Part shown: positions 13,001 through 28,000 of the stretch, piece by piece
Layout: every line of letters starts with the position of its first letter
Numbering within the stretch: position 1 is the stretch's first letter
Assembly: GCA_029962745.1 (NCBI GenBank)
Contig: CM057153.1
Coordinates: 41,198,373-41,262,372 of the forward strand
Reading direction: 5' to 3'
DNA from: Echinometra lucunter
Lineage: Eukaryota > Echinodermata > Echinoidea > Camarodonta > Echinometridae
Length of the DNA stretch: 64,000 bases
The notes under the pieces: model-generated
What the model saw: the letters and a program-made list of their open reading frames with translations, nothing else
What the model was told of the DNA's origin: nothing
Database searches by the model: none
Made by a program: the position numbers and the translations under genes

Positions 13001-16000
13001 CCCCATATTCTTGTTTACTTCATGGCCCAAAATGTTACTGAATTATTGAGATAACTGGAATGAAAAATATATAATAAAACAAGGCTACATCCTGAAATTT
13101 CTGAATTGACCCATGGGCCGGTATTCTGAAGATCGTGTTATCTTTGCAATCAAAAATAGGCTACGCCATTGGCTCACATCGCGCACTTTTGTCTTGTGTG
13201 CTGGTTATTTGTGCAGTTTATACCAACCATAAGTTTTAAATTTGTTATGACAATTAACACAGTGAAAATAAGATAACACGAATTTCAGAATACCGGCCCT
13301 GTGAACTTTGACCTACGGCCTTAGACCTACAGTATGTATACTAAAATCTAATCAGAGTGTCTTCCTGTCATGACGCATGCAAATACCAAGCTTGAATTTC
13401 ATACTTCAACTGGTTCTTAAAATATTGCCTTAAAGAAGAAGGAAACCCTGGGGAAAATCAATTTTAATGAAGAGAGGATAGAGAGAAGCAATAAAAAAAA
13501 ATTCTAAAGAAAAGTTAAAAATGAGAAAGTTATGAAAGTTTTAAAAGTCTCAATTTACTTTCTATGGTATCCTCAAATTGGCAATGTTGCTTCAAAATCG
13601 CATGTTTAGAAGGACAACTCTCTATATGTTTTGTACACAAAATTTCATATTTACTTCATTATCTCTCAAGGTGCAGCTTGTCTCCTTCTTAGCTCAAGAT
13701 ATATATCATGGGAAAATATATTTGACACAAAATAGAATTCACAAAGATACAAGCCACATCTTTAAAGGCAATACAGAAAATATGAAATTATGTGTACAAA
13801 ACATTTTGCATTTTCCTTCTAAACCTGTCATTTTGAAGCATTATTGTGAGAATCACCATAGAAAGTAAATTGAGACTTTTCATAACTTTCTCATTTTGTA
13901 ACCATTTTTGATGGAAATCTTAAAAAATTGCTTCTCTCTATCCTCCCTTTTCATTAAAATTGATTTTCCCCCAGGGTTTCATTCTCCTTTAACAAGCTCA
14001 ATACCTGAAATTTTGAGTTGACCTCTGCGACCTTTGGCTTAAATTACCCAAAATCTAATCAGTTTTGTCTTCCTATGGTGATACATACTCGAACCCATTT
14101 GAAATTCATACATCAACCAGTTCATGAGATATCACTTTATCAAATAAGTGAGACAGACAGATGGACTGACAGACAACTCAAATACATAAAGCCCCCAGCA
14201 TCACTTTCAGTGGGCTGGGGCATAAAAACAAATATAATAATAATTTTGTCTCTCATTTAATTCATCCTTCAATATCTTTCCTTTTGTTTCATTGACTAAA
14301 TTGCCTTTAACTCGATCCAAAGAGGTTGGGGCATGTTTACTCACTTAATTAAATGAGTGTTGTAATTCATACCTGTATTACCCAGTCACTATGACCAGTA
14401 AGAGTTGTAATGTGACTTCCATCACTCAATCTCCACAGCTTTACAGTCTCATCTGCTGACCCGCTCACCAACAGATCAAGCGTGTCACTGTAGTCTACGC
14501 TGAAAACTGCTTAAACGTACAAATAACAAGAAAAAAAAAAACCAAACAAACATTAGTTCATGAATTACTGCAGACCAGACAATCAGAGAATCAAATATTA
14601 ATCTTTACAATGATCTTTAAATCAGTACCGGTACATAGGGGGGCAATTCCACGGTAAGGGTGTAATTCCATTACTAACATTTTTAAACTTTCTATGCCTC
14701 GTTTGTACTCTGCCTCCCTTCTCACCATTTAATACTCTGTAAATATGCCCATTCTTTCATGTGAGCTCTTTCATTACAACCATTTTATTCTTACATTCAT
14801 GATATTGTGGTATAACACCTCGGTAACGGAATTACCAGTAAAAAGCGCTAATTTCAAAACATGTCTTTTAAAATCAAACATGCATTAAACCAACACAGAC
14901 TAAGATTGTGGAATTCTTTATTGTTTCAGCTTTTTTTAATTCAAAGATTTGGCTATTTAGGACTATCAAAGTGATTGTTTTGACTATAAATGTGAATTAA
15001 GGTGACTGTTTTTCTGACGAGGAACTGACGAGGATCTGCCCAGCAGCCATTAATCTACCAGGACCAACCATGAAGAGGTCCTTTACATGTCTGAGGCCCT
15101 GTGCTAGTGTCTGATATTTCAATTCTCAGTTCACCTCCCTGGTTTTATATTTAATACTTCCCAACAATTTATGCCTATATTATATTTATTATTATTTTTT
15201 TCATATCTGATACTTATACAGGCATTACAGGGTGCCACATTTCACCAATAATGGTGTCTTCAATGAAGCCCTGTTTGGTACCAATGCTACATGTATTTAA
15301 TACCAGTCATCCATGAAAACAAGATAACAGCAACAAAACAAAATACAGAAATAAATACACACATTATACACAAATCTATAACAATGATATTGTAAGGCTA
15401 AATACTATAACTGCACTCAAAGGTAACAACTTAAGTGGTGCACTTAATTATAATGTCTAAAGATATTTAGAACACAAAGCAATAGCCACAATGTGTCTCA
15501 CCACATTTAGTCGGTTTGACAACTTAGAAACCTAGAAAAGTTCTTTCCGTTGAAGTTTTTTCATTGATTTAGGTTCCTATGTAGTTTATGAACATTTTCA
15601 GCTTGGTTGCCTAAACAGCAATCTTGAGCAATTCGCATAATTTGCATAAATCTGTACGCGTATAGGATTTACAGTGCAAAGACAACTTACACAGAACGTT
15701 CAAACTGAACTACGTGCCAATTGTGTATGTGCGGTGAATGATACAGAACTTTAACAGCGTTGCCAATCTCGTGAATTCAACCTTTGATGAAACAAAACGG
15801 GGTACACTGATGTTGATACTTCCATAAACTAGGGGTTTTGTAGGGATGTAGAATAGAGGTTTAACATATTTTTGCAATTACAGGTCAGGGTTTAGTACTG
15901 AAAATCAAGAAAATGTCAACTTCCTTATCCAAATGATTGAAAACTTGGTCTTACATTCATTAAGAATGGTACTAACAGCGGTATATATTCTTCGTTTAGG

Positions 16001-19000
16001 TCCATCTTTGAAAAAAAAGCTTACTGCAGCCTTATTCTAGTCAGAATTAAGTAGCGTTCACGCATAGAATCACATATCAGTAGTTGAAAATATTTGGGCT
16101 CTCGCATTTTGACAAAATACAAAGTATTAATAGTTAAATAGATAAATGTACATCATTATGCACTCTATGATTGCAACAATCATATAAAAAAACCCCATCT
16201 TTTTGAAATGTACAAATGAATTGGAAATATACTTGTGGTGTTTGGGTGTTCAATAATGACGTTGATTTAATCCATACGGCTAACATTACACAAAGAGGTA
16301 CCCCCAAACTTACTAAAACAATACAAGCCTGCCAACCTGCTTGTGCACATTAATACCGGTTCATTAGGAGCAGGCCTACTCTCATTCTATAGGTGCAAAA
16401 AGTACACTCATAGATGTTGACAAATATCAAGTTGATATCAACATGATTTTTAGTACAAAAACGTGATTTCTAATTGTAAAAATAACACTGAAATGATTTC
16501 CATGTCCCACAAACCCCTAATTGGATGTGCATCCATTTCTGATTGTGTGTATAAGGTTGTTTCGTTTCATCAAAGGTTGAATTCACAAGATTGACGCTGC
16601 TATTAAAGTTCTGTATCACCGCACTTACACAATTGGCACGTAGTTCAGTTTGAACGTTCTGTGTAAGTTGTTTTTGCCCTGTAAATCCTATACTCACACA
16701 GATTTATGCAAATTATGCAAAGTGCTCAAGGTTGCTGTTTGGGCAACCAAGCTGAAAATGTTTATACACTACATAGGAACCTAAATCAATGAAAAAACCT
16801 CAACGGAAAGAACTTTTCTAGGTTACACTGTTAGCTAAATAGAACTGTCTAACTGACTGATTCATGTGCAATCATTCTTGCAGATGAATTGTTACATTTG
16901 ACCTCATTTGAGCTATGACCTGCATATGTGATTTTTTACCCAAAATAGCAGAGGTCCCTGTAAGCAATCTACTATCCAAATTAGGTTACAAATGGGCTAT
17001 TGGTTCCAAAGTTACCAACCCAGTAGAAACTTGCAGATAAATTTCAACATTTGACTTCATTTAACCTTTGACCGAGATATGTGACCTTTGACCCCCCGAA
17101 AATGATACTGAAGTCCCTGTAAGGCCTGTGCCACCCAAGTTTGGTTAAAAATAAATAGACTAGTGGTTCAAAAGCTACTGTGATGTATGAAATGAAGACT
17201 AACCACGCAAGCTTCATGTGCAGCCTTGTACGCATGCGCAAGAGAGAGCAAGATGGCTTAACATTAAATGGCAGACACTAGTTACATCTCTGTGCTATTA
17301 TCTCATTATTATGTGTCCCTTTAAGAACCACAACACGAGAACATAACAATTTGGCGACGAGGATGCAGGGATAAAAATGAGATTAGTTTGGACTTGTTTC
17401 CAGTTAGTGAAATGCACTCCGGACAGCTTTTGGAAATTGGCCGCGGACATTGTCATTGATATCAGCCGCTGAGCATATTACGGGCACATAGCTAGCCTTA
17501 GCAACACGGCCAATGCACCGCCGCACAGAGAAGGACAATGTTACATACTGCAAGCCAGCAGTACTGTGATTGGACAATCGCAGCCTAGCCGCAAGTCAGA
17601 CTGAGAACTGGTACTAGTAGCAACGCAGACCAGATCCAGGACCCAGCCCAGCCATTGAAATGAAAGTTCGCAAGTATTATTTCATTTCATTTCATTTATT
17701 TCAATCAATAGTTTAAAAATACATATATACATAGTATAAAAACATAAGATAGAGGAGACAGCAAGAAAAGCAAGAGCTTTATGAACAGCTGCCACCTTGA
17801 TATAAAAAAAAATACAATAGCATATAAAAGAATTAGATGTAGATGGGCAAAATAACTGGATATCATAAAATAAGTTATTAAAAAACAACAACAAATACAA
17901 TAAAAAGTTAAACAACCAGGACAAGCCCAACACAGACAAGGTATAATGCCAGACAAAGAGCCTAATATTGCTTCAGTAAATATGACTTATAGTTACGCTT
18001 AAGTGAATTTAAAGATGGACTTGTCTTTATAGCTGGGTGTAATTCATTCCAGATCTTAGATCCCCTATAAAATACACTTGTTAGACCAACATTAGTTCTG
18101 TTTAAAGGTAAGTGGTAATCAGAAGAGCTTCGAGTACTATAAGAATGGAATTGGTTATTGAGTTGGAATTGCTTAGCAATCGCCATTGGAACACGATCAT
18201 TGTGACATAGGTACATGAATATTACGATATTAAATTTGTTCAAATCGAATACTTTTAACAGACGCAATTCAGCAAAAATAGTGGAGGTATTGGCAAGATA
18301 ATGGGCATGATAGATGATTCTTACAGCTCTTTTTTGCAGTCGAAATAGTCGTAGCATAGAGTAATTAGTTGAATTTGCCCAGACAATATTACAATAGTGA
18401 AGATGGGGTGTTATAATAGCATTATAAATCATCCGCAGTATATTTTGAGGAAAATGATTCAACTTATACAATATACCAATACATTTTGAAATTCTGTTAC
18501 ATATCATATCTATGTGTTTATGCCACAACAATTTCGAGTCAATTTCGATTCCAAGAAATTTTACTGAATTAACAAAATCTATCCTATCCTTGTCAATAGA
18601 TATCAATAAGTTACTTGTTTCAATAGTTTTATTTGTAAAAAGCATGCAATGAGTCTTTTTAATATTCAAGACCAACTTATTAGTGATTAACCATTCATTC
18701 ATTTTCTGTATTTCAGTGTTGAACCCAGCGATTTAAAGAATTGAGATTGTTATTTGACATAAACATGCCTAGTATCATCTGCAAATAATATCAATTGTAA
18801 TTTAGATGAGGCATTGCACATGTCATTTATATAAATCAAAATAATAATGGGCCAAGGATAGAACCCTGAGGCACTCCACATTCCAGGCTGCCAAGATCTG
18901 ATCTAGTATGATTAACTAATACGTATTGACTGCGGTTTGATAAATAGCTACATAACAACTGCAAGGGAACACCTCTAATGCCATAGTTTTGTAGTTTGTC

Positions 19001-22000
19001 TAATAATATAAAATGATCTAAGGTATCAAAAGCCTTGCTCAAGTCTATAAATAAACCAATCAAAAATTCATTTGAGTTGAAGGCATCTCGAACTTTAGAA
19101 ACTAAATCAATAGCTGCATGGGATGTGGAGTGTCCAGGTCGAAAACCATACTGGCAATCAGAAATTATGTTATGTTGATTTAAGAAAGTTGATAAGCGAT
19201 TATATATGCATTTTTCAAGTATTTTGGAAAATAATGGCAAAACTGATATTGGTCTGTAATTATTTAATTCACTTTGAGAGCCACTTTTAAAAATCGGAAC
19301 AACTCGCGCAATTTTTAACTTAGATGGAAATTTACCAGTTTCAAAAACACAATTAAAAATTTTAGTCAATGGATAACATATAATGTGAATAATATGCTTG
19401 ACTACTTTGATGTCAATTTCATCATAACCAGGGCATGAACCTTTATCAAGAGATTTAACTATGTCAATAATTTCACCAGGTGTTATTGGATTTAAAAATA
19501 TTGTTTCAGAATTTGATTTTAGATATTGCATATAACTCCTATTTGAATTGTCATTTTGAAATTTATTCTTCAAAGACATACCAATATTTCTAAAATGTTC
19601 ATTGAATACTTGAGATATTTCTTGGTTATCATAAATTACTCTGTCACCAATATTAATACTTAACTATTTTTGTTTGTTTCTTTTTCTTACCAAGTGCTGT
19701 GTTAATAATTGACCAAGTTTTCATCAAGTTCGACTTGACTTTAGAAAATAATTGTTTGAAATAATCATCTTTAGTACGTTTAATCTCATTGTTAACTTAA
19801 TTTCGAAAACATTTATAAGTTCGCTCTCTATAAACTGTAGGATTTTTTATGTACTTTTTATACAGGAGATATTTCTTATTGCACTGTTTACGCAAGTGCT
19901 CATTAAACCACGGTTTATCTTGCCTTTTTTTAAAATAGCTCTGTATTCTAGGAAAATGTACATCATATAGCTTCTGAAATTGGAATAGAAAATTATCATA
20001 ATTTAAATCAGCATCATCTGTATCAACATGCCATACAGTCTCAGCTAAATCATGAGCAAAATTGTGAATGTGACAAGGTTTTATAATACGTCTAGTATAC
20101 ACACTATCATTTGAATCAGAAGTGTTATTACTCAGACAATAAATTGGAAAGTGATCAGAAATGTCTACTAAAATAACTCCAGATAATAAACAACAGGTAT
20201 CATTTGTGAACACATTGTCAATAAGAGTGGCTGAGCGATCAGTGATACGTGTTGGAAGGTGAACAGATGGAAACATTGATTTAGTCAAGAATACATCCAA
20301 GAATTCAGTGGCTTGTGAACAGGTTTCTGCATTGAGCAAATTTATGTTGAAATCACCAGCAAAATATAGGAGTTTGTTTTCCTTACTCGTAGAGAGTAAT
20401 ATTAAATTCAGTGATTCAATGAAAGATTCAAAATGTGAGTTGGGCGGTCTGTATATAACACCAAATATAACATTCTTAGGTTTCAGCTCAATTTCTAAAA
20501 ATATACATTCAATGAACTCTGTGAAAATATCTAGATCATCTCGATGAGAAAATATAATATCATCTCGAATGAAGGCACCAACTCCACCCCCTCTACGTTC
20601 AGGACGAGAAATGCCCATAAAAGTATAACCATCAATGTTTTGGGGTAAGTCAGTATCTCTTAACCAAGTTTCAGTTAGTCCAATGGCACAAAAATTCAAA
20701 TCAATACCATGCAAAAATGAATATAGATTATTGAAATTCCTTTTTATACTTCTACAGTTAATATGTAGGCATGAAAATTTACTACCAATATCATGTCTAA
20801 CTTGCTCCTTGGAAACAAAGTCATTAAATTCACTCGGGAGCAAGTATCTTTGATTGGGAGCTCTAACTTCATCTTCACTTTCAACTGGAGATAAAAGATC
20901 ATTGATTTTCGATAAGTCTACATCTTTCAAGACATTTTCATACGAGTGTTGGTCAGGCATTACACAAATGAATATAACAACATGAAACACACAAAGATTA
21001 GGACATAAAATTCAATATAACACAAGGTGATAAAATGAGTTTGGTTTATTACGTTTCCTTTAAAAAACCAGATGAATCGAATCCACCGGGAAATGGCAAA
21101 CATGGATAATACTGTTATGCATCTAAAAATAAAGAAAGAAAAAAAAAAAATACAAAGATGCAAAATACAAAAATACAAGAAAGGCAGTGAAAGGTCTATA
21201 CATCAAATATCAGATCGAGTCAAATATCTCCTGATCAACATGTCTCCTGATCTTACCAAAAACATTGTACATTGTACGTATTAATATTAATAGGCAGGAG
21301 AATGCAAGAAAGCAACAAGAGAGAAGAAATAAGATCGTACTACCAAATGTCTCCTGATCTTACCAAAAATCCTGATCAAGAAAGCAGCAAGAGAGAAGAA
21401 AAGAGAACGTACTATCAAATGTCTCCTGATCTTACCAAAAACATTGTACAGTGTTCATATTAATATTAATAGGCAGGAGAATGCAAGAAAGCAGCAAGAG
21501 AGAAGAAAAAAGATCGTACTACCAAATGTCTCCTGATCTTACCAAAAACATTGTACAGTGTACATATTAATATTAATATTAATAGGCAGGAGAATGCAAA
21601 AAAGCAGCAAGAGAGAAGAAAAGAGATCATACTACCAAATGTCTCCTGATCTTACCAAAAACATTGGATAGTGTACATATTAATATTGATATTAATAGGC
21701 AGGAGAATGCAAAAAAGCAGCAAGAGAGAAGAAAAGTGATCGTACTACCAAATGTCTCCTGATCTTACCAAAACATTGTACAGTGTACATATTAATATTA
21801 ATATTAATAGGCAGGAGAATGCAAAAAAGCAGCAAGAGAGAAGAAAAGAGATCGTACTACCAAATGTCTCCTGATCTTACCAAAAACATTGTACAGTGTA
21901 CATATTAATATTAATAGGCAAGAGAATGCAAAAAAAACAAGTTTTAAAGTTGTAATACTTATGAACGCTTTGCTGCAGCCTTCCACTGATTCATCGAGTA

Positions 22001-25000
22001 TCGAAGTGGAATCACAGGACTAGATCTAGACTAGACCAGAAAAAGTCTAGACTAGCAGAATGAATTTATGAGGCCTATCAAAACAAAGCCATCAATAGAC
22101 ACTGTGCTCTAGTCTCGCATTGTTTTTATGCCAAAGTTAAATTGGATGACGGGTGAAAGAGGTTTGCTTAAGTGGACGCTTTGCAGAAGCCTCACACCGT
22201 TCATGCCAGCCTATGTTGAGACCTAGACCTACATGTAATGTAGTGTCTGCAGCCCATAACTTTGACATTGACATTGTTGTAGGCCTAGAACCTAGCCCTC
22301 GATGTTGCCACATCTTGATTATTGACTTAGTAATTTAGAGCCAACTTCAAGCCCGAAGTCTCCAAGCCCAGCCCAGCCCAGCCCAGCAGCAAGCAACAGA
22401 GCCCAGGGATCAAGCCGAGGACCCAGCCGGTACCTGCCAAGTCCAGCCCAGGCACAGCAACAAGACTTAGCCCAGTGTTGCAGTTAGTCTGTGTCTAAAT
22501 CCAGCCAAGCAAGTTTGAGTCTGCAAGCCAGGACTAAGTTGTAGTGCCAAGCCCAAGACTCAATACAAGCCCCAGCCAGTGGCAGAACCATGAAATGAGT
22601 GAATCAGAAACAAAACATCAAAAGACTTTTAGACTATTGGATGGACTTATGAACTGTAGCTTAGTCTAAGACTAGTAAGAGTAAGACTAATTAGTCCAGG
22701 TCCAAAATACTGTTAGTGTTATTATGCCATGTTGTGGACTAAAGAATTAGTCGAAGCATAATCTAGTGTAACAAAGTACATGCCATGGTGAGTTGTTACA
22801 CTGGTCCAATTAGGTATTAAGTCATTAAGTCTAGATAGCAATTATAGAGTCAAGATCTAGAGATCTATATAGAACCAACAGGACCAAGCCCAAGACCGAA
22901 TTGAGGTCTGATGGTTTATGCAGTAAATAACGGTAAACTAAGCTAAGTTTATGCCGTAGTCGTATAGCAAGTTGATCAACTGGTCTAAGGCTATGCAAGT
23001 CAGACCAAGGCCTATGAAATTTAGGACCAACAAGAAGGTCCAGGTCTAAGCAAGCAGGACCAGGTATAATCTTATAAGCAGGTCTAAACTAGGACCAAGT
23101 CTCTGAGTTATAGGACCAAACAAGGTCCAGGTCTAAGAAAGCAGGACCAGGTCTAATCAGTTATAGGACTAACTTCAGGCCCAAAGTGGATCGATTATAG
23201 TCTAAGACCTAGCAATTAGGACCAGGACCCAGTGCCTATATTTGCTATTCCATTGAATAGCTGCAGCCCACACTACACCTAATTATACAGAGGGTAGTCC
23301 CACATACCAGTTGTGTGTAGTGATATATACTATTGTTCAATCCTTGGACTATATTTCGTTCTAGCTCATTTGTTTCATGTAGGCCTATATATATTAATGC
23401 TTGTGTAGGCATTATATTCTAAGCAAATAAGATTTGCTTACGTACAATTGCAAGATCAAAGTCATATTTATGATCAATTTGTTACTTGGTTTTACAGTTG
23501 CCTATGTAGTTACAATCAAGTTAACAGCTGGATTTTACAACATATGAAACAAAATTATGGCAAGCCAACATATTGGTAGTGTGCCCAAACTGGGTGATGG
23601 GTACAATTTTGACGAATGGCTTGAACTCCTAGAAGCATGGTTTGATGCTAACAATGTACAGGAAGATGGGAAAAGAAGGGCAATCTTTCTGACAAATCTT
23701 GGTAGTAAGAGCTACCACATTCTCAGAGCTCTCTTGCAGCCCAGTAAACCAGTAGATCAAACATACACAGTGTGCAAGGACACGCTTAAGACACACTTCG
23801 CACCAAAGCCTACTGAAATTGTTCAGCGCTATAGGTTCTACACTTGTGTGCAAAAGCAAGACGAGTCCATACCGCAATTTGTGGCAAATTTGCGCCAATT
23901 AAGCGAAGGCTGTAATTTCAAGGAGTTAGATAACATGATTAGGGACCGTCTAGTAGTGGGTTGCCGGGATATCGCAATTCAACGCAAGCTGTTAAGTGAG
24001 CCATCCCTAACCCTACAACATGCACTACAGACCGCCACAGCGATGGAGGTAGCAAACAAGGATGTTGAAAAGCTCAAAGTATTGAGTAAAGGGACCGAGT
24101 CACCTACGGTTCAGAAGATGCAGGGCAGAAGCCAGCATAAATCAGACGTGTTCTCATCGCGTCGGAATACACATCAAAGACAGAAGCAGGACGTGAAGGG
24201 AAAGCCCCAAAAGCCAAGCCTAAAGCAACAGGAAAAACCTGCCTCAAGATGTTGGAGATGTGGCTCAGGTGACCATGTCCAGTCAGCATGCAGATTTAAG
24301 GATGAGAACTGCTTTCAGTGTTCTCAAGTGGGTCACACCCGCAGCCAGTGTGAGAAGATCAAGCAATACAGATCTAGAAAGAAAGCTGCACACCACTTGG
24401 ATGGTGAGGAAGATGCAGAACTGCCAGAAAACATGACTGGTGTAGAACTCAGACACCTCAGGGGTGGAATGGTAAATAAGATGGCAAGGTACAGTGAACC
24501 GTTCCAGACAAGCCTAAACCTAAATGGAATCCAAGTTAACTTAGAAATCGACACAGGAAGCCCCTGGACGATGATGTCGCAGCAGGATTTCATTAAACTG
24601 GGACACCAAGCTGATGTGAAGCAAGCAAATGTTTCCTTGAAAACATACACAGGCTCATCAGTACCAGTCATTGGTGAGGCAATGGTAGAAGTCCAGTTTG
24701 ATGCCAGCCAACCACCAAAGAAGTTGCCACTTCTTGTAGTTGAGAAAGGTGTTGCATTACTTGGCCGAGACTGGATGCAAGCCGCACCAGAAGGATTCCT
24801 ACAGAATCGCCTCAACCTTCAAGCACATGTTTCCAACAATCCAGAAGCCGTACACAAGGTACGAGCTACCTTACAAGACATGTTAGCAAAGCACAAGCAA
24901 GTGTTTGACTGTTCAAGAGTTGGTAAACTTGAAGGCTACCAAGCAAAGGTGCATCCTCAAGATGATGGAGATAAAGCCATGTTCTACAAAGCTGCACCAG

Positions 25001-28000
25001 TCCCATATGCAATGCGCCAGAAAATTGACGAAGCCATCGATGAGCTACAGGACCAAGGCGTGATTGAGCCAGTGAAGTTTGCTGATTACGCATGTCCTAT
25101 CGTAGTGGTGAAGAAGCCAAACGGGAAAGTCCGCATCTGTGGCAACTATAAGTTGACAGCAAATAAAGTTCTAAGAGTGGAAAGGTACCCAATTCCTTCG
25201 CTCCAGGATATGCTCCAGGACTTAGGTGGAGGTCAAAAGTTCAGCAAGCTTGACCTGTCACATGCATACCACCAGATAGAACTTGATGAACAAGCAAGGA
25301 AGTACACCACAGTAAATACACACAGAGGACTTTTCCAGTACACTAGGTTACCCTTTGGTATCGCCACAGCCCCTGCGCTCTTCCAAAGAGCAATGGAGTC
25401 ACTGTTAGCTGACATACCAATGTGTCGCCCATACCTTGATGATATTATAGTTAGCGGGAAGACAGATGAAGAACACATCGCCAACTTGCAAGCTGTACTG
25501 CATTGCCTGGAGAGTAACGGACTTCGACTGAAAAGGGAAAAGTGTGAGTTCATGATGGACTCAGTGGAGTTCCTTGGTCACAAGCTGGATCAACATGGAA
25601 TCAGCCCACTCCCAGACAAGATCGAAGCCATCAAGAAGACTCCAAGACCACAGAACCAGAGTCAGCTGCAAGCATACCTAGGTCTTCTTGGCTACTGTCG
25701 GAAGTTCATACCAAATCTGACCAAAGAGATCGCCCCACTAATAACACTGTTGAAGGCAGAGTATGCTTCAGTGCCAAAGAAGCGTGGAGACAGGAACAAA
25801 CCCGATCCAAACCTGAAGTGGGGAGGAGACCAAGAAAGAGCCTTCCAGAAGTCAAAGGAACTGGTTCAGAGTGACACAGTGTTGACACACTACGACCCCA
25901 GTAAGCCTTTGTTGTTGCAATGTGATGCAAGCCCCTATGGTCTAGGTGTAGTCCTCAGCCATGTAGGACCGGACGGTCTAGAGCAGCCCATTTCATTCGC
26001 CTCACGCACGCTCACCAAGAGTGAAGCAAATTACGCCCAATATGAAAAGGAAGGACTCTCTGTCATTTTCGGTGTAAAGAAATTTCACAAGTATCTCTAC
26101 GGACGACGATTTACAATCGTCACAGACCACAAGCCGCTGTTAGGCATATTCGGTGACACCAAACCTGCAAGCCCCATGGCCTCTGCACGGTTAGCCAGGT
26201 GGCACATGATCCTCTCAGCCTACGACTATGACATCATACACAAGGAAGGGAAACAGCACCAGAATGCAGACGCCCTTTCACGCCTACCCTTGGCAGATGA
26301 TCAAACAGTGTGGTCGCATCAGAGTCTTGCAGAGCTGGATGAGCAGCCTCCAGTTCAAATCAACATGCTGGATATTGACACAAGGCCAGTTGAAGCCGAT
26401 GAAGTCAAGAGGTTCACCAAGAAGGATTCTGTTCTCGCAAGAGTGACAGCCTATGTGATGAATGGATGGCCAAACCCCAAGAACATTCCACCAGAGCTCA
26501 AAGCCTTTGCGCAGAAGAAGGAGGAACTGTCGATTGAGGACGACATCATATTATGGGGACATAGAGTGGTCATTCCAGACAACAAGCAGATGAGACAAAG
26601 GATCCTTGATGAACTTCATGGGACTCATCCAGGGATAGTTAAAATGAAAGCACTTGCACGATCATTTGTGTGGTGGCCAGGCATTGACAAAAATTTGGAA
26701 GAGAAGGTGAAGACCTGTCCAACTTGTCAGGAGCACCAGCAAAGCCCACAACCTGCCCCAATCCACCCATGGGAGTTCCCAGAACGACCCTGGAGTAGGA
26801 TCCACATCGATTACGCCTACATCGATAACCAGAACGTGCTTATTGTTGTTGACGCCTATACCAAGTGGATTGAAGCTATTAGAGTGGCACACGCCACTGC
26901 AGCTGCTACAGTCACTGCCTTGCGACGCCTTTTCGCAACGTATGGTATTCCAGAAACAGTCGTAAGTGACAACGGCACCCAGTTTGTCTCTGAAGACTTT
27001 TCGAACTTCCTGTTCAACAACAATGTGGAACATGTTCAAACAGCCCCAAAACACCCTTCCAGCAATGGACTTGCTGAAAGAGCCGTGCAAACCGTGAAGA
27101 GTGGAGTGAAGAAAACCAGTGGAACATCATTGGAGATGCGCATCCAAGTATTCCTGATGACCTATCGGATAACACCACAAGGAACTACCATGAAAACACC
27201 AAGTGAACTAATGTTCAGAAGGAAGATCAGAAGTAGAATGGACCATGTCCGTCCAAACCTGCACAAGTCTGTTCAGAAGCAGCAATCTGCAATGAAACAG
27301 GCGGCAGACAAGCGCTCAAAGATGAGACAGTTCAAGTTGAATGATACTGTCCTGGTGAAGAACTTTGCAGCCGGACCAACTTGGCTCAGAGGAATAGTAA
27401 CTGAAACACTCAATGAAGTCATGTACGTGATAGAGTTGCAGGATGGTAGAGAGGTACGCCGCCATGTCGATCACATTAGACGTTACATTCTATCACGTGG
27501 AGATGATCATGACAAGCAAGAAATGCCTGATCAGCACACCACTCTACACCCAGAGATTCTGACTCAACAGATGCAGTATCCAAGCCAGACAACAGAGAAT
27601 CCCAATATGGCGCCTAGTACTAGCGAATCCCTAACTTCAAACACTGAACAGTGTAACGCTGATACTACAGCCATATCACAGCAGGCCCCAACAGAGCCAC
27701 TGAGTGATTCTGATGGAGCTGTCGCGCCAAACATGCCAAATTCTAAGGTCATGTCAGAAAGACGAATGTCCACCCGGAAGTCAAAGACACCCTCAAAGTT
27801 CACAGATTTCATTGTATATCATTAAATCTATACACAATAACAGCTACATACAAAAGAAGGAAAAGTCAAAAGCTGTTAACATGATTGTAAATAGTGTTAT
27901 TGGATATACAGTTAGGAGAAACAATTATAGCCAAGTTAGAAGGCTACTAGTTTGGTAATGACACTAATTTGTTAAGAAATGGAACAAGGTATGTTTTAAA

